Assembly: GCA_910575245.1 (NCBI GenBank)
Contig: CAJTEN010000012.1
Span: forward strand, 62,001-126,000
DNA from: Clostridia bacterium
Lineage (GTDB): Bacteria > Bacillota > Clostridia > Lachnospirales > Lachnospiraceae
Length of the DNA stretch: 64,000 nucleotides
Direction: 5' to 3'
The translations under genes and the position numbers were made by a program. A model generated the notes under the pieces. It saw only the letters and a list, made by a program, of their open reading frames with translations, was not told the DNA's origin and ran no database searches. The first letter of the stretch is position 1; each line of letters begins with the position of its first letter. This document shows positions 36,038 to 44,099 of this stretch, one piece after another.

Positions 36038-36970
36038 ATGCAGAGAAACATGAAATGGATTGCTGCAGTACTGTGTCTTGCTGGGTTTGCAGCAATGGCA
36101 TCGGGATGCGCTCAGTCAGATCCGGGTGAAACCAAACAGATTGTCTCAAACAAAGAATTGGAAACGGCAGGTGTTGAGGAAAGCACGCCTGATGGTTCAG
36201 AGGATTTGGAGACTTCATCTGGCGTGGCGGTCACAATTGACGAGCAGGTACTTTTCGAGCAGGATGGTATTGTTGTCACCGCAACAGAATATACTACAGA
36301 CAGTATCTGGGGTGATGGAATTAAACTGTTGTTGGAAAATAATTCAGATAAGGACATCTCGGTTGGCTGTAATGCATTGATGGTCAATGATTATATGATC
36401 ACAGACCTATTTGCTTCAAGTATAGCCGCAGGGAAGAAGGCTAATGAAACACTTTATCTTTCCAGTACGCAACTGAAGGCGGCAGGCATTGAGAACGTGG
36501 GGAAAATTGAGATATATTTCCATGTATACGATTCATCTACATATGATACTGTTTTTGATACAGAATGCGTGACTATCCAGACATCAGAGTATGCCAATAT
36601 GGACACAATGCCAAATGATGCAGGAACAGAACTGTATAGTCGGGATGGAATCCGGATTGTCGGAAAGACAGTTGATGAAAACAGCTTTTGGGGAACGGCA
36701 ATTCTCCTGTACATCGAAAATAATTCAGGGAAAAATGTTGGGATTTCCGTGGATGATATGTCGGTCAATGGATTTATGCTGAGTCCGTTCTTTTCAACTA
36801 CAGTGTATGACGGAAAGAAAGCCATAAATGACATTACCGTATTTTCAAGTGATTTGGAGGAAAACGGAATTGAGACAATTGAAGAAGTAGAATTGAAATT
36901 TAATATTTATGATGCGGATTCCTATTCTACGATTTCAGATTCAGAACCCATTACATTTTCGACGTGGTAA
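36038..36970 (+). CDS. Lipoprotein with two tandem copies of one beta domain
   Basis: A 310-residue secreted lipoprotein: signal MQRNMKWIAAVLCLAGFAAM, lipobox ASGC, acidic linker, then two ~115-residue repeats. Each repeat has the same landmarks: DGIVVTATEYTTDSIWGDGI versus DGIRIVGKTVDENSFWGTAI, then LLLENNSDKDISVG versus LLYIENNSGKNVGIS, then IEIYFHVYDSSTYDTV versus VELKFNIYDADSYSTI. The internal duplication is clear; ligand or role is unknown. ATG 36038 follows AAGGGAGG. A MITE copy was inserted at its stop codon. Confidence 0.8.
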   Translation: MQRNMKWIAAVLCLAGFAAMASGCAQSDPGETKQIVSNKELETAGVEESTPDGSEDLETSSGVAVTIDEQVLFEQDGIVVTATEYTTDSIWGDGIKLLLENNSDKDISVGCNALMVNDYMITDLFASSIAAGKKANETLYLSSTQLKAAGIENVGKIEIYFHVYDSSTYDTVFDTECVTIQTSEYANMDTMPNDAGTELYSRDGIRIVGKTVDENSFWGTAILLYIENNSGKNVGISVDDMSVNGFMLSPFFSTTVYDGKKAINDITVFSSDLEENGIETIEEVELKFNIYDADSYSTISDSEPITFSTW

Positions 36971-36978
36971 TAAGGAGT

Positions 36979-37167
36979 CAATGTCATTAAGTTAAGCCGG
37001 ACGCGCCTGACATGATAGGAATCTCCTAAGGACGCGCTTTCGCTCGGTTCCAAACGCAGCGGTACTAAATTCGTGGAAAACCTCATTAAGTACCGGAGTT
37101 TTCCTACGGTCCTAAGGAGAATCCTATCATATCAGACGCTGTGTACAGACTTAACTAAATGACATTG
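36979..37167. mobile_element. MITE-like element (family A), copy 2, 189 bp
   Basis: Same structure as copy 1. It is flanked by perfect 10-bp direct repeats AATAAGGAGT at 36969-36978 and 37168-37177, the best evidence for the 10-bp target duplication. The target began with the last two bases of the lipoprotein stop codon and included an AAGGAG box. Confidence 0.92.
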
Positions 37168-37222
37168 AATAAGGAGTATGAATATTAAAAAAGACTATCT
37201 GAGAAGGCATGGAGGTGCGAGT

Positions 37223-37579
37223 ATGAAAATATGGAAATTAGTATCTGGAATTTTGTCAATGATTTTATTTGTATTGGTAGCTGTCCAGTCCTGCGCAGCG
37301 GGAATGGTGAACATATTGGAGAATAATGGCGGATCATCCGGTTCCGTAGGATTTTTCGTTGGAATCTTAATGCTGGCAGGCGGAATTGTTTCGGTAGCTA
37401 CAAGAAAATCACAGGGAAAGGGCGGCAACATTGCGCTTGTCATTTTGTTTGGATTAGCGGCTCTTATGGGGTTTGCAGGCTATGGTAATTACAGCGATCT
37501 CGTCATTTGGGCGTTCTGGTGTTTGATTAACGCAATTCTTGCAGTTGTTGCAATGATAAAAAACAAAAAGAGTGCATAA
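37223..37579 (+). CDS. Small four-helix membrane protein
   Basis: A 118-residue protein with four hydrophobic segments (residues ~5-27, 39-58, 69-86, 92-112) and a basic C-terminal KNKKSA. ATG 37223 is preceded by GGAGGT; an in-frame ATG at 37178 abuts the MITE target duplication with a site only 1 nt away and is less likely. Before MITE insertion the gene probably followed the lipoprotein closely, so both may belong to one operon. No family recognised. Confidence 0.75.
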   Translation: MKIWKLVSGILSMILFVLVAVQSCAAGMVNILENNGGSSGSVGFFVGILMLAGGIVSVATRKSQGKGGNIALVILFGLAALMGFAGYGNYSDLVIWAFWCLINAILAVVAMIKNKKSA

Positions 37580-37603
37580 ATAAAATCCGGAACCTTTTTA
37601 TAT

Positions 37604-37645
37604 GGCAGAGGAGCGTATCTCGCTCCTCTGCCTTTGTATGTGACA
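37604..37645 (+). terminator. Intrinsic terminator after the small membrane protein
   Basis: Perfect 12-bp stem GGCAGAGGAGCG (37604-37615) / CGCTCCTCTGCC (37621-37632), loop TATCT, then TTTGTATGT. Confidence 0.82.
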
Positions 37646-37806
37646 GAAAATCTTGCGCAAAAAGATGCAACCGAAAGGGCGCAACCGATAGTTTCCGGCC
37701 TGACATCCCGAGTGGGTTGCGCAACAGGGGATGTGGCGCTATGATAAGACAAAAAAAGCTGTACGCAGGGGAAGCGCCTGTGGGCAGTGGGAAAGAGAGG
37801 GTTATT

Positions 37807-39045
37807 ATGGAGAAAAAACTATTTACGAGAGACTTTACACTGGTAGTGGCCGGGCAGATCATTTCGCTTTTCGGGAATGCGGCGATCAGGTTTGCACTGC
37901 CGCTTTACTTATTGAACCAGACAGGCTCGTCTGCACTGTATGGTACGGTGATGGCAGGCGCTTTTGTGCCAATGATTCTGTTTTCACCTATAGGAGGCCT
38001 GATTGCCGACAGAGTGAACAAGAGGAACATTATGGTGGCGCTGGATTTTACGACGGCAGGTCTGCTTCTGGTATTTATGGTACTGCAGGGGAGAATCAAT
38101 CTGGTTTTTCTGCTTGCTCTCACACTGATGCTTTTGTATGGCATAGCGGGGGCCTATCAGCCTGCCGTGCAGGCGAGTATTCCGGTATTGGCAGCGCAGG
38201 AGAATTTCATGCGCGCTAATGCTGTCATCAATGTCATCAGTTCTTTTGCCTCCCTGCTGGGGCCGGTGCTCGGTGGTATTTTGTACAGTGTTTACGGACT
38301 GATTCCGATTCTGGAGGTTTGTATTGTGTGTTTCGTGCTGTCTGCGGTGATGGAGATATTCATTCGGATTCCCCACGGCAAGCAGGAAAGCGAAGACAGT
38401 ATTTTCGGGATTATGAGAAAAGATTTCGGGGAGAGCATCCGTTTTATCCGAAAAGAGAAGCCTGTCATTGGCAGTGGGCTGGTGGTGGTATGCTGTGTCA
38501 ACCTTTTTCTCTCGGCAATGATCACGGTAGGACTTCCGTACCTGATCACGGAGGTTCTTCCCTTTACGGCGGAGCAGGCAAACAGGCTGTATGGGTACGC
38601 GGAGGGTGCTCTGGCAGCGGGCGGTATCGTGGGCGGTATCGGTGCGGGAATCCTGGCGGACCGTCTGCAGATCAGGAAAGCGGGGAATCTGCTGATTGTC
38701 GGCGCACTGTGTGTGTTTCCGATGGGAACGGCGCTTCTGTGGGTGGAATCCGCAATGGCGGTTTACTTCATTATGGCGGTCTGCTGTTTTGCTATTATGA
38801 CGGTTGCATCTGTTTTCAGTGTGCAGATCATGGCCTTCGTGCAGACAGAAACCCCGCAGAATCTGGTCGGAAAGGTGATTTCGGTCTGTATGATGGTATC
38901 TATGTGTGCGCAGCCGCTGGGTAATGCGCTGTATGGATTGTTGTTTGAAGTCTGTGACGGATATGAGGCTGTGGCGGTGTTGTTTTCCGGTACGGTTTCA
39001 CTTATGGTTGCGGCACGGGCGCGGAAGGTATTTCGGAGACTGTAA
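37807..39045 (+). CDS. MFS transporter, drug-efflux-like
   Basis: A 412-residue, 12-helix major facilitator protein. Early landmarks are MEKKLFTRDFTLVVAGQIIS and the loop GGLIADRVNKRNIM (motif A type). ATG 37807 follows GAGAGGGTTATT; the frame extends to 37717 without a site. It resembles MFS_3/enterobactin-exporter-like efflux pumps in Firmicutes; substrate unknown. It is a single gene. Confidence 0.9.
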   Translation: MEKKLFTRDFTLVVAGQIISLFGNAAIRFALPLYLLNQTGSSALYGTVMAGAFVPMILFSPIGGLIADRVNKRNIMVALDFTTAGLLLVFMVLQGRINLVFLLALTLMLLYGIAGAYQPAVQASIPVLAAQENFMRANAVINVISSFASLLGPVLGGILYSVYGLIPILEVCIVCFVLSAVMEIFIRIPHGKQESEDSIFGIMRKDFGESIRFIRKEKPVIGSGLVVVCCVNLFLSAMITVGLPYLITEVLPFTAEQANRLYGYAEGALAAGGIVGGIGAGILADRLQIRKAGNLLIVGALCVFPMGTALLWVESAMAVYFIMAVCCFAIMTVASVFSVQIMAFVQTETPQNLVGKVISVCMMVSMCAQPLGNALYGLLFEVCDGYEAVAVLFSGTVSLMVAARARKVFRRL

Positions 39046-39146
39046 AGGGAATAAGCCGGGGAACAGAACCTTTCTGCAGGATTTAAATGTTTGCAGAGCC
39101 AGAAAAAATCTAAATAGGATTTCACGGGAGAGTATGGTACAATAAA

Positions 39147-39188
39147 TATAGTAGACGGACGGAATTCCAATGTCGTTTACTATAACTA
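39147..39188. repeat. Family C repeat, copy 3
   Basis: TATAGTAGACGG, then GGAATTCCAATGTCG and TTTACTATAACTATA; the two arms are inverted (TATAGT...ACTATA). Intergenic, upstream of the PAP2 gene. Confidence 0.55.
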
Positions 39189-39262
39189 TAGATAAAAGAA
39201 ATAAAAAGTGTCTGGGAGTACACGTCCTGAGAGAAGGAGCACATCGGGCGGGGAGAGGGCTT

Positions 39263-39817
39263 ATGTTAGAATTTTTATGGAATCTGGATGGTAACATATT
39301 ATTATTTTTGCAGGAATATGTCAGAAATCCTGTGCTGACTCCGGTTATGAAAGTGATTACGACACTGGGAAACGGCGGGGCGATATGGATTGCCCTGACA
39401 ATTTTGCTGCTGGCCATTCCCAAAACGAGGAAGATTGGCTGTATGTCGTTGATTGCCTTGCTTGGGACACTCCTTGTCAACAATATGCTGCTTAAGAATC
39501 TGGTTGCGCGGACCAGGCCCTATGAGGTGATAGAAGGGCTGACCTATATCGTGAGGAAACCTTCGGATTATTCTTTTCCATCGGGGCATGCGGGATGTTC
39601 CTTCTCGGCAGCGTGTATTATGTATCGGAGGCTTCCCAGGCGGTATGGTGTTCCGGCGCTTATACTGGCGATTCTGATCTCGGTTTCACGGTTGTATGTG
39701 GGTGTGCATTATCCCAGTGATGTGCTTTTTGGTGTGATCAGCGGCATTGCGATCAGCTATGCGGCGGAAGTGATTGGCGGCCGGATCTGGAAGGCTGAGC
39801 CACAGGGGGATACATAA
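39263..39817 (+). CDS. PAP2-family membrane phosphatase
   Basis: A 184-residue membrane protein with the complete acid-phosphatase signature: KNLVARTRP (motif 1), PSGHAGCSFSA (motif 2, catalytic His) and SRLYVGVHYPSDVLFG (motif 3 with the nucleophile His). Likely acts on lipid phosphates such as undecaprenyl pyrophosphate or phosphatidic acid. ATG 39263 follows GGAGAGGGCTT; a longer frame to 39170 runs into the family C repeat. Confidence 0.92.
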   Translation: MLEFLWNLDGNILLFLQEYVRNPVLTPVMKVITTLGNGGAIWIALTILLLAIPKTRKIGCMSLIALLGTLLVNNMLLKNLVARTRPYEVIEGLTYIVRKPSDYSFPSGHAGCSFSAACIMYRRLPRRYGVPALILAILISVSRLYVGVHYPSDVLFGVISGIAISYAAEVIGGRIWKAEPQGDT

Positions 39818-39889
39818 AATGAAAGAGTCCTGTATTGTCCGTGTTGCCGGCAGCGGCAGGCATGGGAATGGTAAAGGAGAAAAGAAGAG

Positions 39890-40762
39890 ATGCATTTCGT
39901 AGATGCCAAGGGGATTTTATCTGCGCATAATGGTATGAATCTGTACCGTGGCTGTACCCACGGGTGCATCTATTGCGACAGCCGCAGTACCTGTTACCAG
40001 TTTACCCATGAATTCGAGGATATTGAGGTGAAGCAGAATGCACCGGAACTGTTGGAGAAGGCGCTGCGCTCGAAACGAAAGAAATGCATGATCGGTACAG
40101 GCGCCATGTGTGATCCGTATATGCACTGCGAGGAGAGGCTGCAGCTTGTGCGCAGGTGCCTGGAACTGATCGACAGATACGGATTCGGCGTTGCGATTCA
40201 GACGAAATCGGACCGGATTCTCCGGGATCTGGATCTGCTTACCAGTATCAACCGTAAGGCGAAATGCGTGGTGCAGATGACGCTCACTACCTATGAGGAA
40301 GAGTTGTGCCGCATTGTGGAGCCGAATGTCTGTACGACAAGGCGGCGTTATGAAGTGCTGCAGATCATGAGAGAAAACGGGATTCCTACCGTGGTGTGGC
40401 TTTCTCCGATTCTTCCTTATATTAATGATACACAGGAAAATATCGAGGGAATCCTGGGATACTGCCGGGATGCGGGTGTGTATGGGATCGTCTGCTTCGG
40501 TATGGGCGTGACACTCAGACAGGGGGACAGAGAATACTTCTATGCCGCGCTGGATAAGCATTTTCCCGGACTGCATGAGAGGTATCACCGTAAGTATGGA
40601 TACGCCTATGAGATCCCGAGTGACAGGTCGAAAGAATTGATGCGGTTTTTTCACGGCTTTTGCAGGGAACATCATATTGTGAGCGATGTGAATGAGGTGT
40701 TCGGATATTTGAGGGAATTCCAGGAGAATAAGGGATATGAGCAGTTGTCGATGTTTTTGTGA
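39890..40762 (+). CDS. Radical SAM protein, SPL/SplB-like
   Basis: A 290-residue radical SAM enzyme whose cluster motif is CTHGCIYC (Cys22, Cys26, Cys29) in MNLYRGCTHGCIYCDSRS. The following LEKALRSKRKKCMIGTGAMC and VVWLSPILPYINDT fit the SPL/Rv2578c-like group (COG1533). Spore photoproduct lyase itself has a different N-terminal part, so DNA-lesion repair is not assured; many such proteins are uncharacterised. ATG 39890 follows GGAGAAAAGAAG. Confidence 0.88.
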   Translation: MHFVDAKGILSAHNGMNLYRGCTHGCIYCDSRSTCYQFTHEFEDIEVKQNAPELLEKALRSKRKKCMIGTGAMCDPYMHCEERLQLVRRCLELIDRYGFGVAIQTKSDRILRDLDLLTSINRKAKCVVQMTLTTYEEELCRIVEPNVCTTRRRYEVLQIMRENGIPTVVWLSPILPYINDTQENIEGILGYCRDAGVYGIVCFGMGVTLRQGDREYFYAALDKHFPGLHERYHRKYGYAYEIPSDRSKELMRFFHGFCREHHIVSDVNEVFGYLREFQENKGYEQLSMFL

Positions 40763-40817
40763 AAGAGTAACAGCTGTTTTGGGCGGCATTTAGAGTATAA
40801 GTAATTTGAGTGAGGAT

Positions 40818-40946
40818 ATGGGGCAGCAACATGTTAAAGAAGAAAATGAGAATGAACTGAAAGCTATTACAGAAGAGATAGTAAATGAAACAAAAAAATT
40901 ACTTATAGAAGAGTATCTCAGAAAGAAAATCAGGAGGAAACCATAG
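40818..40946 (+). CDS. Possible 42-residue hypothetical protein
   Basis: An open frame coding for a Glu/Lys-rich helical peptide, MGQQHVKEENENELKAITEE to REKI-like end RKKIRRKP. GTGAGG lies only 2 nt before the ATG, a poor distance, and there is no homologue I recognise. It might be a small gene or a remnant of a larger one. Listed with low confidence because composition looks coding. Confidence 0.33.
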   Translation: MGQQHVKEENENELKAITEEIVNETKKLLIEEYLRKKIRRKP

Positions 40947-41087
40947 ATTGAGGAAGACGGGGCTCAATCCATTCCACCATTGAATCCTCCTGACAGTTCT
41001 TTGTATAGATTGCGGTTGGTTTTTATTCCTCTCAATCTCTGCACGAAAAAGAGAGTTTGTTCCGAAGTGGCGCCGCATGTGACTGCG

Positions 41088-41288
41088 TCAGATATCCAGT
41101 TCGGGCGGTACGTCAATCTCGTCGGATACGTACCTCCCGTTTTTCTTTCGCTGCCGTACACATTCGGTCAGAAGATATTCAATCTGTCCGTTGACAGAGC
41201 GAAAATCGTCTTCCGCCCATGCGGCGATCGCATTATAGAGTTTGGCAGATAATCTTAAGGGCACCTGTTTCTTGCCTGAATCACCCAT
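41088..41288 (-). CDS. Arc/ribbon-helix-helix-like DNA-binding protein
   Basis: A 66-residue protein: [20 protein letters not shown] (beta strand plus first helix), then [20 protein letters not shown] (second helix), the arrangement of Arc-like ribbon-helix-helix proteins. Ribosome site GGAGGA lies before ATG 41288. It sits 80 bp downstream of the SPFH gene on the same strand, a neighbour pairing I recall from related Clostridia; it may autoregulate that pair. Confidence 0.8.
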   Translation of the reverse strand: MGDSGKKQVPLRLSAKLYNAIAAWAEDDFRSVNGQIEYLLTECVRQRKKNGRYVSDEIDVPPELDI

Positions 41289-41368
41289 AGTTTCCTCCGT
41301 TCCGTGAAATTTTCATATACTTGTGCCCATGTCAGTTTTGACATAAACATTGCGTGAAAAGGCACAGG

Positions 41369-42409
41369 TCAATACAGGCTTCCGGAATTTACCACCGGCT
41401 GCGCGTCATGGTTTCCGCACAGCACGACCAGAAGATTGGATACCATAGCCGCCTTGCGCTCTTCATCCAGCTCTACGGTGTGATGTTCATCCAGCCGCTC
41501 TAATGCCATTTCAACCATACCGACTGCACCGTCTACGATCATTTTCCTTGCATCAATGATAGCAGATGCCTGCTGTCTCTGCAACATCACTGCGGCAATC
41601 TCGGGTGCATAGGCGAGGTAAGTGATCCTGGCTTCGATGATCTCGATGCCGGCTTCCTGCACTTTCTCCTGAATCTCATCACGGATCCTGGCGGCTACTA
41701 CCTCGCTGGAACCGCGCAGGCTTCCCTCGTCCGCAACGCCGTCTCCGGTGGTGTCCACACCCTGTGCCACATCATAAGGATAGAGCCGCACGATATTGCG
41801 CAGGGCGCTGTCACACTGCAATGAGAGAAATTCTTTATAATTGTCTACGCTAAATACAGCCTTGGCAGTATTTACGATACGCCATGTCACGGCGATGCCG
41901 ATTTCAACCGGATTACCCAGGCAGTCGTTGATTTTCTGGCGGCTGTTGTTCAGGGTCATGATTTTCAGGGAGAGCTTCTTACTGGGAGCTTCCTGAGAAG
42001 CAGCGGCGGAATCGGCAGAGCCTATTCCCTTCACATCCCCGCTCTGACTGAGCTTCGTGCGTGAGGCAGGATTCACACTGGAGCAGAAAGGATTGACGAA
42101 GTAAAAGCCGTCGCCTATGAGCGTCCCGATGTATCTGCCGAACAGGGTCAGTACCAGTGCTTCCTGGGGTTTCAAAACTTTAAGCCCGCAGAAGAGAATC
42201 CAGCCGAAGGCTATAACGATGAAACATATGGTTATGACCAGGGTGAAGAACATCTTAATGAGTAAGGTATTGCTCCAGTATTCCAGTATCGTGCCGCTGA
42301 TAACGACGCCGATAATTGCGGCCACATACATCAGGATGATGCCCAGAAGTACGGGCAGGCCGTTCTTTTTGCCTTGAATGATTTTTTCTTCTAAATTTTT
42401 CTCTTGCAT
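41369..42409 (-). CDS. SPFH/band 7 domain membrane protein
   Basis: A 346-residue protein with two N-terminal membrane helices (GLPVLLGIILMYVAAIIGVV, and MFFTLVITICFIVIAFGWIL) then an SPFH domain: KPQEALVLTLFGRYIGTL, ...IGIAVTWRIVN..., and ARIRDEIQEKVQEAGIEIIE. The C-terminal part (AIIDARKMIVDGAVGM) is helical. ATG 42409 follows GGAGGATACGCT; a longer frame to 42481 is less likely. SPFH proteins form membrane microdomain scaffolds; specific role unknown. Confidence 0.9.
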   Translation of the reverse strand: MQEKNLEEKIIQGKKNGLPVLLGIILMYVAAIIGVVISGTILEYWSNTLLIKMFFTLVITICFIVIAFGWILFCGLKVLKPQEALVLTLFGRYIGTLIGDGFYFVNPFCSSVNPASRTKLSQSGDVKGIGSADSAAASQEAPSKKLSLKIMTLNNSRQKINDCLGNPVEIGIAVTWRIVNTAKAVFSVDNYKEFLSLQCDSALRNIVRLYPYDVAQGVDTTGDGVADEGSLRGSSEVVAARIRDEIQEKVQEAGIEIIEARITYLAYAPEIAAVMLQRQQASAIIDARKMIVDGAVGMVEMALERLDEHHTVELDEERKAAMVSNLLVVLCGNHDAQPVVNSGSLY

Positions 42410-42549
42410 AGCGTATCCTCCGTTTCGAAGCAAGACGGCAGTTTTTGTCTTCACTTCATTGTGAAATTTATTTGATATCATTATGATATCACAACGAATA
42501 TAGATGTCAATAGTTTTATAGAAGAAAAAAGGTATTTGGGTAACGGTTG

Positions 42550-42600
42550 TAACAGTTCAGCCCAGGATTTTGTATTTACTTGGCCAGACCGTGTTATAAT
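42550..42600. repeat. Family B fragment, left end
   Basis: TAACAGTTCAGCCCAGGATT followed by a decayed TTGTATTTACTTGGCCAGACC. It is the left part of the family B repeat only. The rest of the 311-bp gap (42410-42720) shows nothing else supported beyond promoter-like AT-rich sequence. Confidence 0.6.
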
Positions 42601-42720
42601 GTGGAGGTTTACAAGCATTTGATTTTCTGTAGAGATTGTTTATAATAATCAGGTACAGACTGTTTTTACAAAATATGAGAGACATTCATATTGGGAATAT
42701 GGAAAAGGGGATAAACGGAT

Positions 42721-43872
42721 ATGTCGGTAACGATCTTTACAATGACGCATAAGAAATTCAGGGAGCCCGAGGACAGAATCTATGTGCCTCTGCACGTGGG
42801 ACGTGCACGCGGAGAGGATTTCGGTTACGCGGGGGATGACACAGGAGACAACATATCGGACCGGAATTGTTATTACGGGGAACTGACAGGCGTATACTGG
42901 GTCTGGAAAAACGTGTGTACCGGGGATTATGTGGGAATCTGCCATTACAGGAGATATTTCTGCACGGAAGAAGGCAGGATCCTGAACGAAAAGGATTACC
43001 GGTCGATCCTGGGCGAATATGACATTATTACATCCAAAAAACTGAAGCTTAACTATTCCTACTTTGACGGCTATGCCAGCGATTACAATATATTTGACCT
43101 GGTGGCCACGGGTGAAGTGATCCGGCAGCTGTATCCGGAATATTATGATACCTTTGAACGCCTGGTACATGGGAAAGGCACATATTTCGGCAATATGATG
43201 GTGACATCCAAGGCATTGTACGATGAGTATGCCAGGTGGCTTTTTTCTATCTTCCGTGAGGCTGAGAAAAGAATCGATGCCAGCGGGTACGATGACTATC
43301 ATAAGAGGGTTTTCGGCTTTATCTCGGAATTCCTGCTGCTTGTCTGGGTGGAGGTAAAAGGACTTAAGGTATATGAGTGCAAGGTCGGCATGACGGATGA
43401 GAAGTACGAGACAAGACAGATGAAAGAGCGGCTGGCGGAGTTTTTCCGAAAGGGCGATCTGGACGGAGCGAAAGAATATTTTCTGGGTGTGCTTGATAAA
43501 CGGCCGGATGTGCTGATGGAAGCGTCGGACATCACCGGGGAACTGAAGCTGGCCATGCAGGTGATCGCGGTCTGCGGGCTGGAGCGGCAGGAGTACGGGG
43601 AGAGCGTCATTGACAGGATCAGGCAGTTTGAAGAACTGATGCGTTATTTTAGCAGTATCAATGAAGTGATCAATGACTGCAGGGAGGGGCAGTTTTGCGA
43701 GAAAGATATCCGTTTCCTGCGGGAGAACAAGGTAAGCGAGATTGCGGTGGAGGCTTCGGCGAGACTTTTTATCCCGGATGCAAAGGAACTGGCTGAGGTT
43801 GTGGAGGCTGTGAGAAGTGTGATAAAAGAATCAAAACGAACGGAGGGTTCAGATATGGCGGAAAAAGAGTAG
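42721..43872 (+). CDS. DUF4422 glycosyltransferase-like protein
   Basis: A 383-residue cytoplasmic protein starting VTIFTMTHKKF, with YYGELTGVYWVWKNV and VGICHYRRYF, the hallmark strings of DUF4422, a group of presumed glycosyltransferases in capsule or teichoic glycan synthesis. The C-terminal third (from ~residue 240) is a helical extension. No other glycan genes are adjacent, so it works with enzymes encoded elsewhere. ATG 42721 lacks a strong ribosome site (AAAGGGG 12 bp upstream). Confidence 0.87.
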   Translation: MSVTIFTMTHKKFREPEDRIYVPLHVGRARGEDFGYAGDDTGDNISDRNCYYGELTGVYWVWKNVCTGDYVGICHYRRYFCTEEGRILNEKDYRSILGEYDIITSKKLKLNYSYFDGYASDYNIFDLVATGEVIRQLYPEYYDTFERLVHGKGTYFGNMMVTSKALYDEYARWLFSIFREAEKRIDASGYDDYHKRVFGFISEFLLLVWVEVKGLKVYECKVGMTDEKYETRQMKERLAEFFRKGDLDGAKEYFLGVLDKRPDVLMEASDITGELKLAMQVIAVCGLERQEYGESVIDRIRQFEELMRYFSSINEVINDCREGQFCEKDIRFLRENKVSEIAVEASARLFIPDAKELAEVVEAVRSVIKESKRTEGSDMAEKE

Positions 43873-44013
43873 GCTGCAATCATGATTGGTGTTTACACTG
43901 ATTTACAAAAAAGTCAAAAAGCAGAGGATAGAGACAAGGAATTGAGCAACCGGCTTCGCAAAGTTACGGGATTCGCTTAGCGGATTCGGAGTAATCTTGA
44001 GAGTGGCTGGCAG

Positions 44014-44052
44014 CAAAAAGAGCGGAATTTGTCACCGCTCTTTTTGCTTGTT
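44014..44052. terminator. Bidirectional terminator between convergent genes
   Basis: Perfect 12-bp stem CAAAAAGAGCGG (44014-44025) / CCGCTCTTTTTG (44035-44046) with U-rich runs on either side. Confidence 0.88.
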
Positions 44053-44060
44053 TTTTGCAA

Positions 44061-44094
44061 GGCCGAGATCGAAATTTCTAATGCTATTAACTTA
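44061..44094. repeat. Family C repeat, copy 4
   Basis: CCGAGATCGAAATTTCTAAT, then GCTATTAACTTA. Most decayed copy; it lies between convergent genes, so it is not simply a promoter element. Confidence 0.45.
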
Positions 44095-44099
44095 CAAAG

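Noticed and set aside
39890..40762. Radical SAM gene as maturase for the twin peptides
   Set aside because: It is 24 kb away, belongs to the SPL-like group without a SPASM or peptide-recognition domain, and has no precursor gene beside it.
40964..41161. 65-codon minus-strand frame overlapping the RHH gene
   Set aside because: Overlaps the better-supported ribbon-helix-helix gene in another frame and has no ribosome site.
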